The position numbers were made by a program, and so were the translations under genes. This document shows, in pieces, positions 13,301 through 24,805 of a DNA stretch of 64,000 nucleotides. The number at the start of each line of letters is the position of its first letter. Position 1 is the stretch's first letter. This DNA comes from Atherix ibis (lineage: Eukaryota > Arthropoda > Insecta > Diptera > Athericidae): NCBI GenBank assembly GCA_958298945.1, contig OY282606.1, forward strand, positions 45,025,920 through 45,089,919, read 5' to 3'. The notes beneath the pieces are model-generated. The model was given only the letters and a program-made list of their open reading frames with translations, was not told where the DNA came from and searched no databases.

Positions 13301-15879
13301 TTATTATCTGATGACTATAGGACCTCTATATGACCTAATTAAGTTCAGGCATGCAAAAATTTCTAGTTATCTTATAATTAGGTAGTCGTTAGTTTTTTTA
13401 GAGTATAAAAATATATTTGCCAAAATAAAGAAAAATATTTGGAAAACTATTTTCGAGGTGGTTCCCCTTGAAAAAAAATTTGCGCTCCCGCTTATTTACA
13501 TATCAGGTGCTTCTTTTGATGTGATAGATTTTTTGATAGAAAAAGCTGCTAAATTAGTTATTATATATTAAAATTAATTTTAATTTTAAACTTTACATAG
13601 TTTGCCATTTTATTGTAAAAAGATTTTTACTTAAAAAGCATTTTAAAATTATCTTCGAAAAGTAGCTGTTTTATTGAAAAATTGTCTTTTACAGGGAGAG
13701 GGGGGTAGTTTGTTTATCTCATTTTTAGCTCAATGATTTTGTCTCTAAGAAATGTTGGAGATATTATCATATTCATAAGAAGATATAAGTAATATGGCTT
13801 TCAGGTTAGTGGCATCGTCTGTCTCTATTTCTCTCGAAATAAGGCTGGAGCTCGCGTTATGGTTAATGGATAGTATTTCCGGGTGATGATCAATTATTCA
13901 TTTTTTTGATAACATAGGATTTATAAACCCGGATAATATATAGTTCTAGCAGGAGAGCGCGAAACTTTCGATTAATTGGTCTACTAGATAGTACGATCTA
14001 GTCCCGCTTGATTGTTTATCGTATGAATATATGATATTTTTTTTGTTTATACTGATAAAACCGAAACAATTAATTCCTAAGAAGGTAATATTTACCAAAC
14101 TATAGTAAAGATAGCGCCGGATATACTTGAGAAGAAAAAAACGGTAAGTTATGGAGCAATCAGACTAGCGTCATCAAAAAGAACCAAGGTGGCGGTATGC
14201 AAGAAATCATTTTTATATACTTTAAAAAAATAAATTGTCTTTCAAATTGAATAAATGTTTTTTGTAATTTGTTGCAAAAAGTTCTATTTTTCTTAAAAAA
14301 ATTACACTAAGCACAATAAATAAGCTTCTAAGGCCACTTCTCAAAATGGTAATGACCAAAAAAATATTCTTATTGAAAAGCAATTAATTCGTTGTGGGTG
14401 TTAAATTTTCTAATAAATTACAGAATATAAATAACTGAACTTGTTGATAGACATTAACATTTTTTTTCAGGCATAATAAATTTTTTTTAAATTTAATTTT
14501 CAATTAAAACTTTCCGGAAAAAATACTGAAAAAAAAATTTTATGTTCATTAATGAAATTGATTTTCTTTCAAAATTATTTATAAATACAACGTTCGTTTT
14601 TCTAAATAATTGACATTTTCATTCATTTTTATTTAATGTCTCTAATATAAGCTTAATATAAAGATGGGCAAACCAATAATAAAACATGACATATCATTTA
14701 TAAACTCAAAAAATAGATAGTCGTTCATTAGAGTGCCGAACAGTTTTTTCTTCTTTACTTATGTTTTGCATATTTTTTATCTATTTGTTGAGAACTGAAA
14801 TATTTGAACAAGTATTTAGATTTCATTCAACTAAAAAGTCATCTAAAAAATGTATGTTAAAATTTCCTCTAATTGACAACTAAATGGGGGCCTGTCAATG
14901 GAATTTATTTTTTGCCAGTTGAAAATATTACACGTGTTGACGTAGAGTTGTAATAGCTGCCAAATCGCTTACGACGTACTGTATATTATTTTAGATAGAT
15001 AATGATCTACCAAAATGAAGTGAAGCAATTTTTTTTTTAAATGCTCGAACGCTTCCAAAAAAATTTCCCATCAGAACTACTAGTTTGTAATTTCCATTTA
15101 CATATGAGTGGCCACCCCAAATTCACTATTTATCAACCCACAAACTTTTCAATGTCAATTTTAATTTCAAGCAAATTTAAATTAATGAGCTTTTATTGAA
15201 ATATATCCTATTATTATTTATTTACTTTTTTATGGTATTTTTTGTGTATATTTTTTTAGTGACTGACACGTTTTTGACATGAATTGAAATTTTTGTGGTC
15301 TTCAGTTTAAAATAAATTTTTACTATTATACGTATTTATAGTATCACATCTTTTCTTTTTAAACTAAAGCAGGATATAGTATAAAGTGAAGGAATTTATA
15401 AAAACTTATAATTCAAAAAAATTGAAGATGGGATTTTCTTTTTCTTTTAGATTGCTGCTCATTGGTTTGGAGTTTTAAGCGAATTTATCAGTTCTAATCA
15501 AATTTAATTAGTCCTAGATTATATGTAAATTTGGGAATATTTTACTATGAAAAAGTATCTCTTAACATACTTCTAAGACCGAAGTTCTTCACTTTACTTT
15601 CTTTGACTATAAACCTTAGAATTTATTTATTTAACGGATTATTCAGCTGTCGTTTGAAAAGTCAGAGCTGTAATTTTTGATTAAATTAGAGTTTGCCATT
15701 TTCATTATAAATTATTTAACTACTAAAAATAAGTTAAAATTATTAAATTGTTTTCGAATATGATGATTCTGCCGTAAGCATGGTAAAATTGCTGCTGTTA
15801 GTCTTCAGCGATTATTTATCACTTATTTCTCGCTTGTTATTGTAGATATATAAATAATCAACATTGCTATATATGGACT
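10315..15879. other. Long AT-rich non-coding stretch
   Basis: This is over 5 kb of A/T-rich DNA with no recognisable gene. A small direct repeat of TTTATCATTCAAATAA lies at about 10616-10664. A patch at 13800-14200 is slightly richer in GC but its translations match nothing I know. A possible dispersed motif sits at 12011-12032 (see findings). Confidence 0.5.
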
Positions 15880-16145
15880 CTACAAACCCACAAGTAATTA
15901 TTGGGAAGCCATTGTATCCACGGAAAGTGCCTGTCTGATCTGAATTTAAGTCTGAAGGTATCATTTGAAAATGAAAACGAAAAGACCGTTACCATCGATA
16001 CTGGGCACTGTGACCGTATTATAAAAAAGTTTTTGTAAACCGAACCTAAAGATTTTAATTTGCATTATATGTGATTTTAATAAAAAGGTGTCACAACAAG
16101 CAACATAATATGACAAACTTCGGCTTTTTTTATTGACAAATTCCG
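15880..16145 (+). pseudogene. DUF4817-type transposase fossil (central part)
   Basis: The plus-strand translation reads TNPQVIIGKPLYPRKVPV, then (after stops and a shift) GII, FENENEKTVTIDT, IIKKFL, EPKDFNLHYM and KGVTTSN. This order matches the central region of an insect IS630/Tc1-like transposase group annotated as DUF4817: ENPHV..KPLHP.KVTVW, IGPYFFEN, TVTV.SERY, then WFQQDGAT. Two relatives in this window (45530-46010 and 50585-51150) carry the same blocks. The second catalytic Asp position reads Lys, and there are several stops. Short and old; identification rests on motif order. Confidence 0.6.
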
Positions 16146-16175
16146 GGGACGAATAATATTGGGTTCTAATGAAGT

Positions 16176-16246
16176 TATTGGATTGTTCGGAAAGTAATTT
16201 CGTTTCATTTAGTAATTTCGAAAAATACTTTCTGAACAACCCAATA
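16176..16246. repeat. 71-bp foldback of two facing mariner-type ends
   Basis: The left arm 16176-16202 begins TATTGGATTGTTCGGAAAGT. The right arm 16219-16246, read on the minus strand, begins TATTGGGTTGTTCAGAAAGT. The arms are about 85% alike with a 16-bp spacer. The sequence has the look of mariner terminal repeats placed back to back with almost nothing between them. It could be a tiny MITE or the collapsed end of the old mariner that starts right next to it at 16247. Confidence 0.6.
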
Positions 16247-16483
16247 GTTTATTTATTGACCTTTTTTCTTTAAGTAAATCATTCAATTTGTCCAACTAAT
16301 GACAGTACACTTCAGAATTGATCGTTGTGTTGCTCGGTAGAAGCTCAAAATAAACGATTCCTTTGGAATTTTACCAAACACATCGCATAACCTTTTTTTT
16401 GTGCCGGTTCATCTTTTCTACTGTATAATCTTTTGTGCTTAACATTGTTGGAGACAACCCATTTATTATCCCCAGTAATGATA

Positions 16484-17785
16484 CGAGCTTCATTCAACAA
16501 GTACTTAGCCTACAAAAGAAAAACGAAAATTTTGGAAAGGTGGCAATTTATTTTTCCACATAATCTCCTTCAAGCTCGATACACTTGGCCCAGCGATGCT
16601 CTAACTTTTTTAACCCGTCCAAAAAATATATTTTCTCGAGGGAAGCAAAATAGGCCTCCGTGGCGACGATGACCTCCTCATTCGACCCAAATCTATTCCC
16701 GGCGAGTGATTTTTCCAGGTTTGGAAACAAAAAGTAGTCACAGGGGGCCAAATCTGGAGAGTACGGTGGATGGGGCAGCAATTCGTAGCGCAATTCGACC
16801 AATTTGGCCATGGCAACGGCGGAGGTGTGAGCCGGCGCGTTGTCGTGGTGGAACAGCACTTTTTTCTTCGCAAAGCGGGGCCGCTTTTTCTTCAATTCGA
16901 CGTCAAATCGGCCCAATAAGTCTGCATAGTAGCGCCCCGTGATTGTTTTACCCTTCTCGAGGTAATCGATGTGGATAACACCTTGTGAATCCCAGAAAAC
17001 GGTGGCCATCACCTTTCCAGCCGATCGAACAGTCTTCGCCTTCTTCGGAGCACGTTCGCCGGGTGAAGTCCACTGTTTCGACTGTTCCTTGGTCTCTGGT
17101 GTGTACCAGTGAATCCATGTTTCGTCGACGGTCACGAAACGACGCAAGAACTTCGCTGGATTGAGCTGAAACAGCACCAAACACGTCGCCGATGTGGTCT
17201 CACGGTTGCGCTCCTTTTCCGGTGTGAGCAACCGCGGCACCCATCGCGCCGAAAGCTTTCTCATGCCCAGTTCTTCGTGGAATATGATGCACCGTTCCTA
17301 CTGCGATGCCCACAGTCTCAGCTATCTCGTGAACCTTCAATCGACGGTCTGCCAATACGAGATCGTGGACTTTTTTAACGTTTTTCTCCGTAGCAGCCGT
17401 TTTCGGGGCACCTGGGCGTGGCTCATCAAAAACCGACGTGAAAACCGACGTGCGGCCACGAACAAACTCGTTGAACCAATTCTTGACGGTCGCCATCAAA
17501 GAAGAAGAGTCACCATATACAGCATCCAAGCGATCTTTAGTTTGCTGCGCGTTTTCCCTTCCAAAAACAAGAATCTAATCACCGAACGATATTGTTCTTT
17601 TTCCATTTTTGTGCAACCGACCGACACGCTCAATTTCAAAGGCTCTCAAAACAAAACAAATAAAGGGAATCGACTGAAACTTTGACAGTAGGCTACTAAA
17701 AAAATGAACTGCACGATGGTAAATTTTTTTTTGTGACAGCAGTTCCATCAGGCGGTGAGGCTAGGTACATGTTGAATGACTTTCG
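16484..17785 (-). mobile_element. Irritans-type mariner, family A, copy 2 (nested)
   Basis: The terminal repeats (left CGAGCTTCATTCAACAAGTA; right, on the opposite strand, CGAAAGTCATTCAACATGTA) are flanked by TA at 16482-16483 and 17786-17787. At 1302 bp it is standard mariner size. The internal sequence is very close to 8852-10312, but without the 198-bp duplication. The terminal repeats are more eroded than in copy 1. Confidence 0.93.
16548..17606 (-). pseudogene. Mariner transposase pseudogene (family A copy 2)
   Basis: The C-terminal two thirds are open from 17264 to 16548 (about 238 codons): MRKLSARWVPRLLTPE, FLRRFVTVDETWIHWYTPE (first Asp), GKVMATVFWDSQG, LFHHDNAPAHTS (second Asp), YSPDLAPCDYFLFPNL (third Asp, 34 residues after the second) and KLEHRWAKCIELEGDYVEK, then stop. 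The full catalytic triad is present. The N-terminal third is in other frames: a 2-bp deletion near 17278 (HHIPRRT in place of HHILHEE) and a lost base near 17540 break it. A 12-bp in-frame duplication near 17435-17460 gives TSVFTSVF. Without the DNA-binding N-terminus the product would not act on its ends. Confidence 0.9.
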
Positions 17786-17860
17786 TACACTTCAAAAATT
17801 GATCATTTTCTTAGCGTTTGAAAAGTAAATCACTTGCTTGAACAGCAGTTTTATCTTTTC

Positions 17861-19560
17861 TATATTATATTTTGTATGTAATGAACAGGTCCAAAGTAAT
17901 ATATTAAAGTAAAAATTTGAATTTTTGTTTTTTTTATTTACGTTTACATTCTGAAGCACAAATTGGATAACCTTTTATAGTCAAAGTTGCAAGAAAAAAA
18001 ATTGTTTAGCATTAATTTTATTGATTAAGAAATTGGTTTTATTATATTTAGATAAAATATAGAATGTATTCATATTAATGGTATTTTTTTCTCACCATAA
18101 TGAGCTTAACACTATCTCAAGTTGATAACACATCTTTGTTAGGTCTTTAAGCAAACAATGTGTATTTTTGCTCTTTGCTTCTGATATTTGGTCATATATT
18201 TGGTCAAAATACCTTTTTTTTAATTTTTGACTACTTTTAATTGAATTTATTCAATTAGAGAATTTTTTTCTCAAATAAATATGCACATCAACTTTCAGTA
18301 GAATAATAGTAACAACTTCTACAATTTTATTTAATGCGTACATAATCCCATTTTGTACGAATCACATATCATCTAATTCATGTGTTTTTAAATTTTCTAA
18401 AAACAAAGTTGATTAACACCAGATAAAACGCATTTTTTTTTATCAAAAATTTACAAAGCAATAGATATTTTTATTTACTACAATAAATATTTCTTATTTA
18501 AAAGCGTTCAAAGCACATCAAAATGGGTTCTTTGCAAAATTCATAGTCACAAAAAAAGATGCAAATATTAAATAAATTCTTTTATTGAAGAAAATTGCAG
18601 CTATGATTTGAGTTTGTTAAGGAAACTATTTAAAATAAATGCTGCTATGGAATCAGATACATGCAATTTGATCTGATTTGCAGTAAAGCTTAGAAAGAAA
18701 TCCGTTTTATTGATATTCGATTCTAGTGTATCTTAAAATTTTCTGCAAAGGTTTTTAGATACTCAAACTGTGTTGTTGACTGAACGTGCAATTTTTTCCA
18801 CTTTTGAGTATGTAATATTTTTACAAGAAAGTTTGTATTAAACAAATTTGAATTTTAGATGGGATCAAAAATTATATTATTGTTCACGATTTATTTACAA
18901 GGTAAGATTTTTGAGAAAAATATATGCTTTCGCTTAAAACAATTTAAACAGTATACCTTAAAATGAATTTTAGATATTTTTGCCTGTAAATCGTATAAAA
19001 ATGAATTTTTTATTAAATTTTTCAATTAAAAAATAAATGATAATTTTTACTTTTTATTGAAATTAATCATCATGAACGCTTTTTTTTATATCTCAAGCAG
19101 ACACGAATATTTATCAGGTCATTTGTAAGTTTTTTAAATTGTTTTTTTAGGGAGACAACTACTAATAGAAAAATCGATTTAGAGGGCTTAGCATTTTACC
19201 TGAACTAGAATAAAATTTAGTAAAAATTTCAACACTTCTGTTTTTTATTAAAATATTATTTACCAGAAGTGTTTATGCCATTTGCAATATTCACCCGAAA
19301 TAAGATTATGGAAAATTTATTCAGGAGAAATATTTTTAATGCAGTAACAGATGATAGAAAAAATTCTACTAAAAACTAATAATTCTTCTAATATCTAATC
19401 TAAAGATACACAAAATTATATATGAATAATAGTTAATCATTATTATTAAGCAAGAAAAATAACACATATTTTCAAACAAATAATATCAAAAACTTATAAT
19501 TCTGATTCTACTTTTTTAAATTTAAAGTCTTGATTATTCTGATATGCTTGTTAGTATTCC
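17861..19560. other. AT-rich non-coding DNA, nothing recognised
   Basis: This is plain A/T-rich sequence with long T and A runs. No open frame of interest and no repeat structure was found. Confidence 0.5.
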
Positions 19561-20740
19561 CCAGAAATCTCTATGTATTTAGTGGTGCTATATCGCGTCG
19601 TAAGACAAAATAACACCGGTCGCCCACGACCATTGGGATTGAAATACGATACGCTCAATCAGCGCAACCATAACTGAGAGTACTAACCAATTAACTGAAT
19701 TGTTTAGCAGTTAGTAATCATTTGTAAGCTGATTACCCCAACTGCTAGTGGCGAGGCCTACCTTAAACCTCTGATGTCATAAGCAGTGACATCGCCCGAG
19801 ATAAGTGCAAAGTATTGCTACTTTTGCCAGTTATCTCCCTTCCGCGATCCGTAGATCGTACCCGCGATATGGGTGTCAACCACAGCCACCACGTGAATGC
19901 CTAAGCAACCTCTCCAATAACCGAGCACAGAACTAATTCATTCACTCCACAGAACAACAGTTTCGACTCCACTTGCATTAGCATATAGACAAATATTATG
20001 CTTTCAAAATGCAGCTTCAACGCCAAGACCTGAAAGATCTGTTTCATGTTTGAACTTCGTTCTGTCGGGCCACTCGGTTCCCGTGGTACCTTCTTTTTTT
20101 ATTAGAGTACTTCAGGTCTGTACCCCGCTCAGTGAGCAGTGGACAGCAATCTTATAACCTGCTGACCTTTTTACACTCTCTATTTCTTCAGTACTCATCC
20201 ACCATCTTTCCATCATTTTGTGCATATATAAATATATGCACCCCTTCATTTTGTTCATCCACCACCATTATGTGATATATATAGTATATTAATATCATAA
20301 AATATCACATTCGGTCACATATTTACTATAGCCCCCTTCCAGCATTGCTGTCTTCAGGATGATAAATAAACCTTTATATACCATCCCTCCGCGGGGGCTA
20401 GTATTCCTCAATATAGTATTCTTAGTACAATTTTATAAAACATCTCCGACATTCGTACTTCTACTAACTTCTTTTTAGCAAGATATGCACATAACGCCGG
20501 AGTACTATCCAGTCCCTACTTACCAAAAACAACAAAAATAAATTCTCTATTTACAAAGAGTTAGAGTCTTGCAAATAACCGTGAATTATATTCTCGCACT
20601 ATAAGGAATGACGGATATATTCCCATTTATAATAAAATTTGCTCTCTTGGATCTTAAATTGAAAAAAGATTAATGAGGAATACTCATATGAGTCTTAAAA
20701 GGCTGTGGGGCTCAACCAAGCCGTTCTGCAATTTCATAAT
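19561..20740. other. GC-richer block of unknown origin
   Basis: The composition changes sharply near 19600 (CGCGTCGTAAGAC, ACCGGTCGCCCACGACC) and fades after about 20400-20740. Both strands are broken by many stops, and I recognise no RT, integrase, gag or transposase motif. Every other GC-rich island in this window is TE-derived, so an old TE fragment (for example an untranslated region of a retroelement) is the likeliest origin. A functional non-coding element cannot be excluded. It contains a perfect palindrome at 20220-20241. Confidence 0.45.
20220..20241. repeat. 22-bp palindrome
   Basis: The arms GTGCATATAT and ATATATGCAC are perfect reverse complements around a central AA. It lies inside the unassigned GC-richer block. 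A shorter imperfect inverted repeat (ATGTGATAT/ATATCACAT) follows at about 20273-20315. Confidence 0.7.
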
Positions 20741-22780
20741 AATCCACTTGTAAGGCAAATTTATTCTTATAACCTTCTATTAAACACCTGTAAGTCGAGG
20801 AATTTTTTTAGAAAAATTCAAATAAATCCTTTAAGATAGGGATAGACTGATGGTTATTTACACCTCGTTCCTATTTTTGAAATTATTTCAAGCCTGCTAT
20901 TAATTACTTATCCGATATAGATTAAAAAAATGGAACAAATAAGACATTAAATAATATTTTATTTTCTATTTTGTTTTCAAAAATAAAATACTTGCAATAT
21001 TTCTTACTAAAGTATCGATAATAAATATTTGGAGCAACATTTTACTCACTTTGAAATTATTTTTAGATAGTTAATTTTTATATGAATATTATTTATGCCA
21101 AGATTTATACAATATGTTAATGTCTAAATCGACGTAAATTTTTACGTACATTTGGAGAAAAAAGCCCTTGTATATGTTACATGTGTGGAACATGTTTTGC
21201 TACATAAATTCATTCAATAGAAATCGAATATTTATGAAAAAATAAGAACAGTTTCTGTGAGTGCTTGTACGAGATTGAAAATTTGATTATATCAAGTAAG
21301 GATAAGAAAAGAAAAATGAAATATTCGTTGACAAGTATACGATAGATGAAAGAAGTTCATTCATTCTGTACCTACGACTACTTTCGTTTGTTGGTAATCT
21401 TCTCCTCTTATTTCGAGTATAATAAAAAGCATAAATTTGGCTAAATTCAACCAAATCGATTTGTGTTTTATGATATTTTGTTTAAGACAACCAAAGATTT
21501 CGCTTTTTTCTGTTTCATTTATTTTGTTTTATATTATTAGTTTATTTCTGTTTTTTTTTGGTCGATTTTTGTATTATTTTTTTTTTTTTTGGAGAAAATA
21601 ATTTATTTTATAGTCCCAGAACAGCAATTCTTACATGCGACAGTATGGAAAATTGCAAATTTTTTTCTATGCGTTTAACATGATTCGATTTCAGTCCAAT
21701 TTTATAGTTCATTGATTGATTTTATCCGATTTCGTCTACTTGTTGGCTAAATTTACCTGATTTTTTTTATATCGTCTCATCTTATATTCACTTTAGAAGA
21801 GATTTGGTTTTGACTAGAAATTATACGAAGATCTTATTATAATTTAGGGCAATTTATATAGAATTTTGTCAAAACAAAAAAAAAAATATTGAAAATCTGA
21901 TTTAACAAAAAATTCTATTAAATTTGGGTAATTTTTTGTGGGTGATTTTCTTGTTTAAATATAAATGTTTTGCGAACGAGTAAGGAATATAAATATGATT
22001 ACAAAATACGAAAACACAGAAATTATAAATCATAGATCACGTGGAATTAAAAAGTATACGTGTGTAAAATATATTTAAATTGCTATACAAAATACGATCT
22101 GTACTATTGGAATCTATTTATTTTAATGGTCCAATTTATTGCAGTATAAAAAATTTACCATATATGATTAATCTGACAATATTATCTACTACAATATATT
22201 TTATTATTTTTATGTGAGAAAATCCTCACATAAAAGAACCATAGATTTTTCAGAATACCGTCAAGGCTGACTATTCAAAATTAATATTAAAAATTAACGT
22301 AATATTTTTTACTTATTATTTTTATTAAATACTTCTTTATTCCGGAGGTTTTAAGTAAGTTATTAAAAATATTTTGATACTCGTATCTTTGGAATTTCTC
22401 TTGGATAATAATTTTAATAATAGTTTCTTTTATGATTCTACCGCTGTTTTAAATTGATCTTTTGAGAAGAACTCTTACGAGAGTAGATTTCTTATTCGTC
22501 TATATTCTCTGTGATGTTTTAGAGGAGCAAATTTTTTCTATTATATTTTTTCTATTCTTAAATGTAAAGAGCTTACTGTTTTTCCGGTTTCATATATTGT
22601 AAAATATTGATTTTTGTTATCATGTTAATTGCGCATATAAAAAAATATCATTTTCATCATTTTCATCATTACCGAAGAGACAAACGCGGATCCAAGCTAG
22701 AAACCGTACAATTTTATACTTTCTGACTTCAGACCGACGTTGGCTTCTTCATGAAAACCAACAACATGAACGCATATCTT
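20741..22780. other. AT-rich non-coding DNA, nothing recognised
   Basis: The stretch is A/T-rich with poly-T runs (for example near 21575-21592). A short ATCATTTTC tandem repeat occurs at about 22648-22670. No coding or RNA features are visible. Confidence 0.5.
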
Positions 22781-22789
22781 CTTATCATA

Positions 22790-23000
22790 AATATGGTTAT
22801 TAGAGAAACAGTTACCTAACAGGGTTTTTCTTAGACATACGCATTGAGTAACCCACCCACCACAGTCTTCTGGACCTAATTTGATTGACGATTGAACAGT
22901 CGTGATATCGTTCATAGATTTGTTATTAAATGGACCACGGAATCGCCTTCTCTCCGTTTGCTGGCCAAATATTCTTTGGACTAAGAACCCTAGTATTCAA
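22790..23000 (-). pseudogene. Non-LTR retrotransposon RT C-terminal fossil
   Basis: Minus-strand frames give, across small shifts, VL..IFGPANGE, RGPFNN, QIYERYHDCSIVNQIRSRRL, WWVGYSMRMSKKNPVR. The order (IFGP, then IYELY.D.DIV..IK..RL.W.GH..RM...P.KK) is the tail typical of arthropod endonuclease-reverse transcriptase proteins of the RTE/CR1-like kind. A 72-codon frame (22697-22915) overlaps it in another phase and is a shadow, not a gene. Only this tail is present; the RT core is absent nearby. It is old, with stops and frame changes, and identification is by motif pattern. Confidence 0.6.
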
Positions 23001-23099
23001 ATAACCCATATGAAGATATGTCTCAAGCGGGATAATGTAGACTGACCCAGATAGGTTCGGATGGCTGCTATCATTTTTTTAATGACGGTTGTCATGTAT

Positions 23100-23195
23100 C
23101 CCTGCTAAGATACTGGATTAACTCTTTTGATTATGTAATCTTTTACTTTTAGGATATTACAGAATTAAAAGAGTTAAGACAATATCCTAGCAGGG
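23100..23195. repeat. 96-bp MITE-like hairpin
   Basis: The left arm starts CCCTGCTAAGATACTGGATT and the right arm, read on the minus strand, starts CCCTGCTAGGATATTGTCTT. Both continue to TTAACTCTTTT, giving about 45 bp of paired arm at roughly 80-85% identity with almost no loop. No clear target duplication is seen (flanks TGTAT and GTCCA). It fits a small non-autonomous foldback element. It has no coding capacity. Confidence 0.7.
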
Positions 23196-23522
23196 GTCCA
23201 AATAATAAATCAAATTTTTCATCAATGAACATATATTGAAAGATATTTAATTTATGTTTTTAAAAACAGACTTTTTTTATGATGATAAGATTAAAATCAA
23301 TAAGGCAATATATATATTTTTAAAAGAATTATATATAAACTGTAGGAAATTGAGATTTTATCGAGCTAGCCGAAAATTTTTGTCCGCAAATCCAAATGTG
23401 TAAAAAAATAGTTAGCTTACAAGGATAATGATGTAAATAGTTAAATAAGCAAATTTAGAAAGGTTTGTAAAATTTTAAAATTTTAGTTTAACACTCTTCA
23501 TAAAGTTAAATGTGTTCATATA

Positions 23523-24777
23523 CGAGGTCTGTTCAAAAAGTATCGCGAATTTTGTGTTTTTTCAAAAATTATTTATTTATTCATGAATATCTATTTTGTC
23601 TTCTTCAAAGTAACCCCCACCAGATATTAAACACTTGTGCCAACGTTTTTTCCAATCCTCGAAGCACTTCAAAAAATCATTTTTTGTGATCTTGTTCAGC
23701 TCCTCCTTCGATGTCGTCTTTATCTCCTCAATCGTAGCGTAGCGTCGTCCTTTCATGGGGCTCTTCAGTTTCGGGAACAAAAAAAAGTCACAGGGGGCTA
23801 GATCTTGGGAATACGATGGCTGCGGCATTATTATTGTGTTATTTTTGGCCAAAAATTCGCGCACAAGTAACGATGCGTGAGCAGAGCCGTTATCATAGTG
23901 CAAAAGCCAAATTTTGTTCTTCCACAAATCCGGGCGTTTCTGGCGGATTCCTTCACACAACTTGCGTATAATGTGCAGGTAATATTCCTTATTGATGGTT
24001 CTATCCTGTGGTAAAAAGTCATGATGTACCACACCCCTGCAATCGAAGAAAACTGTAAGCACCACGCCCCTTCACATTCGACCGCACTTGACGCGCTTTT
24101 TTCGGTTTTGGCTTGTGCGCCAGCTTTCATTGGGCTTATCGAGCTTTGGTTTCCACGTCATAACCATAAACTCATAATTCGTCACCAGTTATGATCCTCC
24201 TTAACAATGTTAATGCGATGCTATTTTTGGTCGAAATTGAGAAATCACGCTCAAATCATTGGTAAAAACCGAATGGCACGAGCCAGTCGATATGTTTAAG
24301 TCCTCAGCAACTGCTCTTACGGTGATTCGACGATTGGCCAATACTATTTTCTTCACTTCATCATTGTTTTCGTCTGTTGTTGACGTGCTCGGGCGTCCGG
24401 CACGCTTTTCGTCATTCACATCTTCTCGGCCGTCTGAGAACATTTTGTACCACCGATAAACGTTGCTTTGGTCCAAGATAGCTTCACCATATGCCACAGT
24501 TAATATTCGGAATGCGTCCGCGCAATTAATTTTATTTTTCACACAAAATTTCATACAGATTCTTTGATCCATTTTTTGGAATGGACAAAAATCAAAGACG
24601 CGCCAAAACACGTGCAAGCAAAGCAGCTCTCAAAAATTCAGTGAACATTCAAATTGGCAGAATTTATCGGCATAAGTGAAAGACATGAGTACCAACATAA
24701 CGCCTTCAAAAATCGAAAATCGAATATAAGTAACCCGCGGAAAATCAAAATTCGCGATACTTTTTGTACAGACCTTT
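23523..24777 (-). mobile_element. Mariner family C, copy 1
   Basis: The left terminal repeat CGAGGTCTGTTCAAAAAGTA continues to TCGCGAATTTT. The right end on the opposite strand is AAAGGTCTGTACAAAAAGTA, then TCGCGAATTTT. TA lies at 23521-23522 and 24778-24779. It is about 1255 bp and slightly short because of an internal deletion in the transposase near 24240. It is the most complete of the family C copies (others at 24806-24945, 29425-30337 and 40049-40897). Confidence 0.9.
23577..24572 (-). pseudogene. Mariner transposase pseudogene (family C copy 1)
   Basis: The start ATG at 24570-24572 gives MDQRICMKFCVKNKINCADA, then YGEAILDQSNVYRWYKMFSDGRE, RAGRPSTSTTDEN, RRITVRAVAEDLNIS (HTH pair with a GRP hinge). 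A deletion then removes about 20 codons before the first Asp, whose region (VTNYEFMVMTWKP in a shifted frame) still shows a TGDE codon set near 24190. The C-terminal frame 24065-23577 is open: GVVHHDFLPQDRTINKEYY, WLLHYDNGSAHAS (second Asp), DLAPCDFFLFPKLKSPMKGRR (third Asp, 34 residues on) and CFEDWKKRWHKC to the stop. The lineage looks vertumnana-like. It is inactive. Confidence 0.87.
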
Positions 24778-24805
24778 TATATAAGAGATATTTGAACACG
24801 TTTTA

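Larger units (their letters stand above)
16247..17860 (-). mobile_element. Old mariner fossil split by a younger mariner
   Basis: The outer pieces 16247-16483 and 17786-17860 belong to one degraded mariner on the minus strand. The upstream piece (17786-17860) reads SDLLFKR, a stop, then ENDQFLK. The downstream piece reads IITGDNKWVVSNNVKHKR, then after a frameshift GIVYFELLPSNTTINSEVY and LDKLNDLLKEKR. This is a mariner lineage distinct from all others here (N-N-V-K after TGDxKW). The family A element at 16484-17785 sits exactly between them. Removing it and one TA joins FLKC to IITGD in frame. The 3' part beyond KEKR is lost, abutting the foldback at 16246. Confidence 0.8.

Noticed and set aside
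19561..20740. tRNA or rRNA fragment suggested by the GC-rich words
   Set aside because: I could not fold a cloverleaf with proper acceptor and anticodon stems, and saw no rRNA signature words.
22697..22915. 72-codon open frame with Cys and Trp residues that looks like a small secreted protein
   Set aside because: Another phase of the same strand carries the RT-tail motif QIYERYHD...RRLWWVGYSMRM, and there is no signal peptide. The frame is a shadow.
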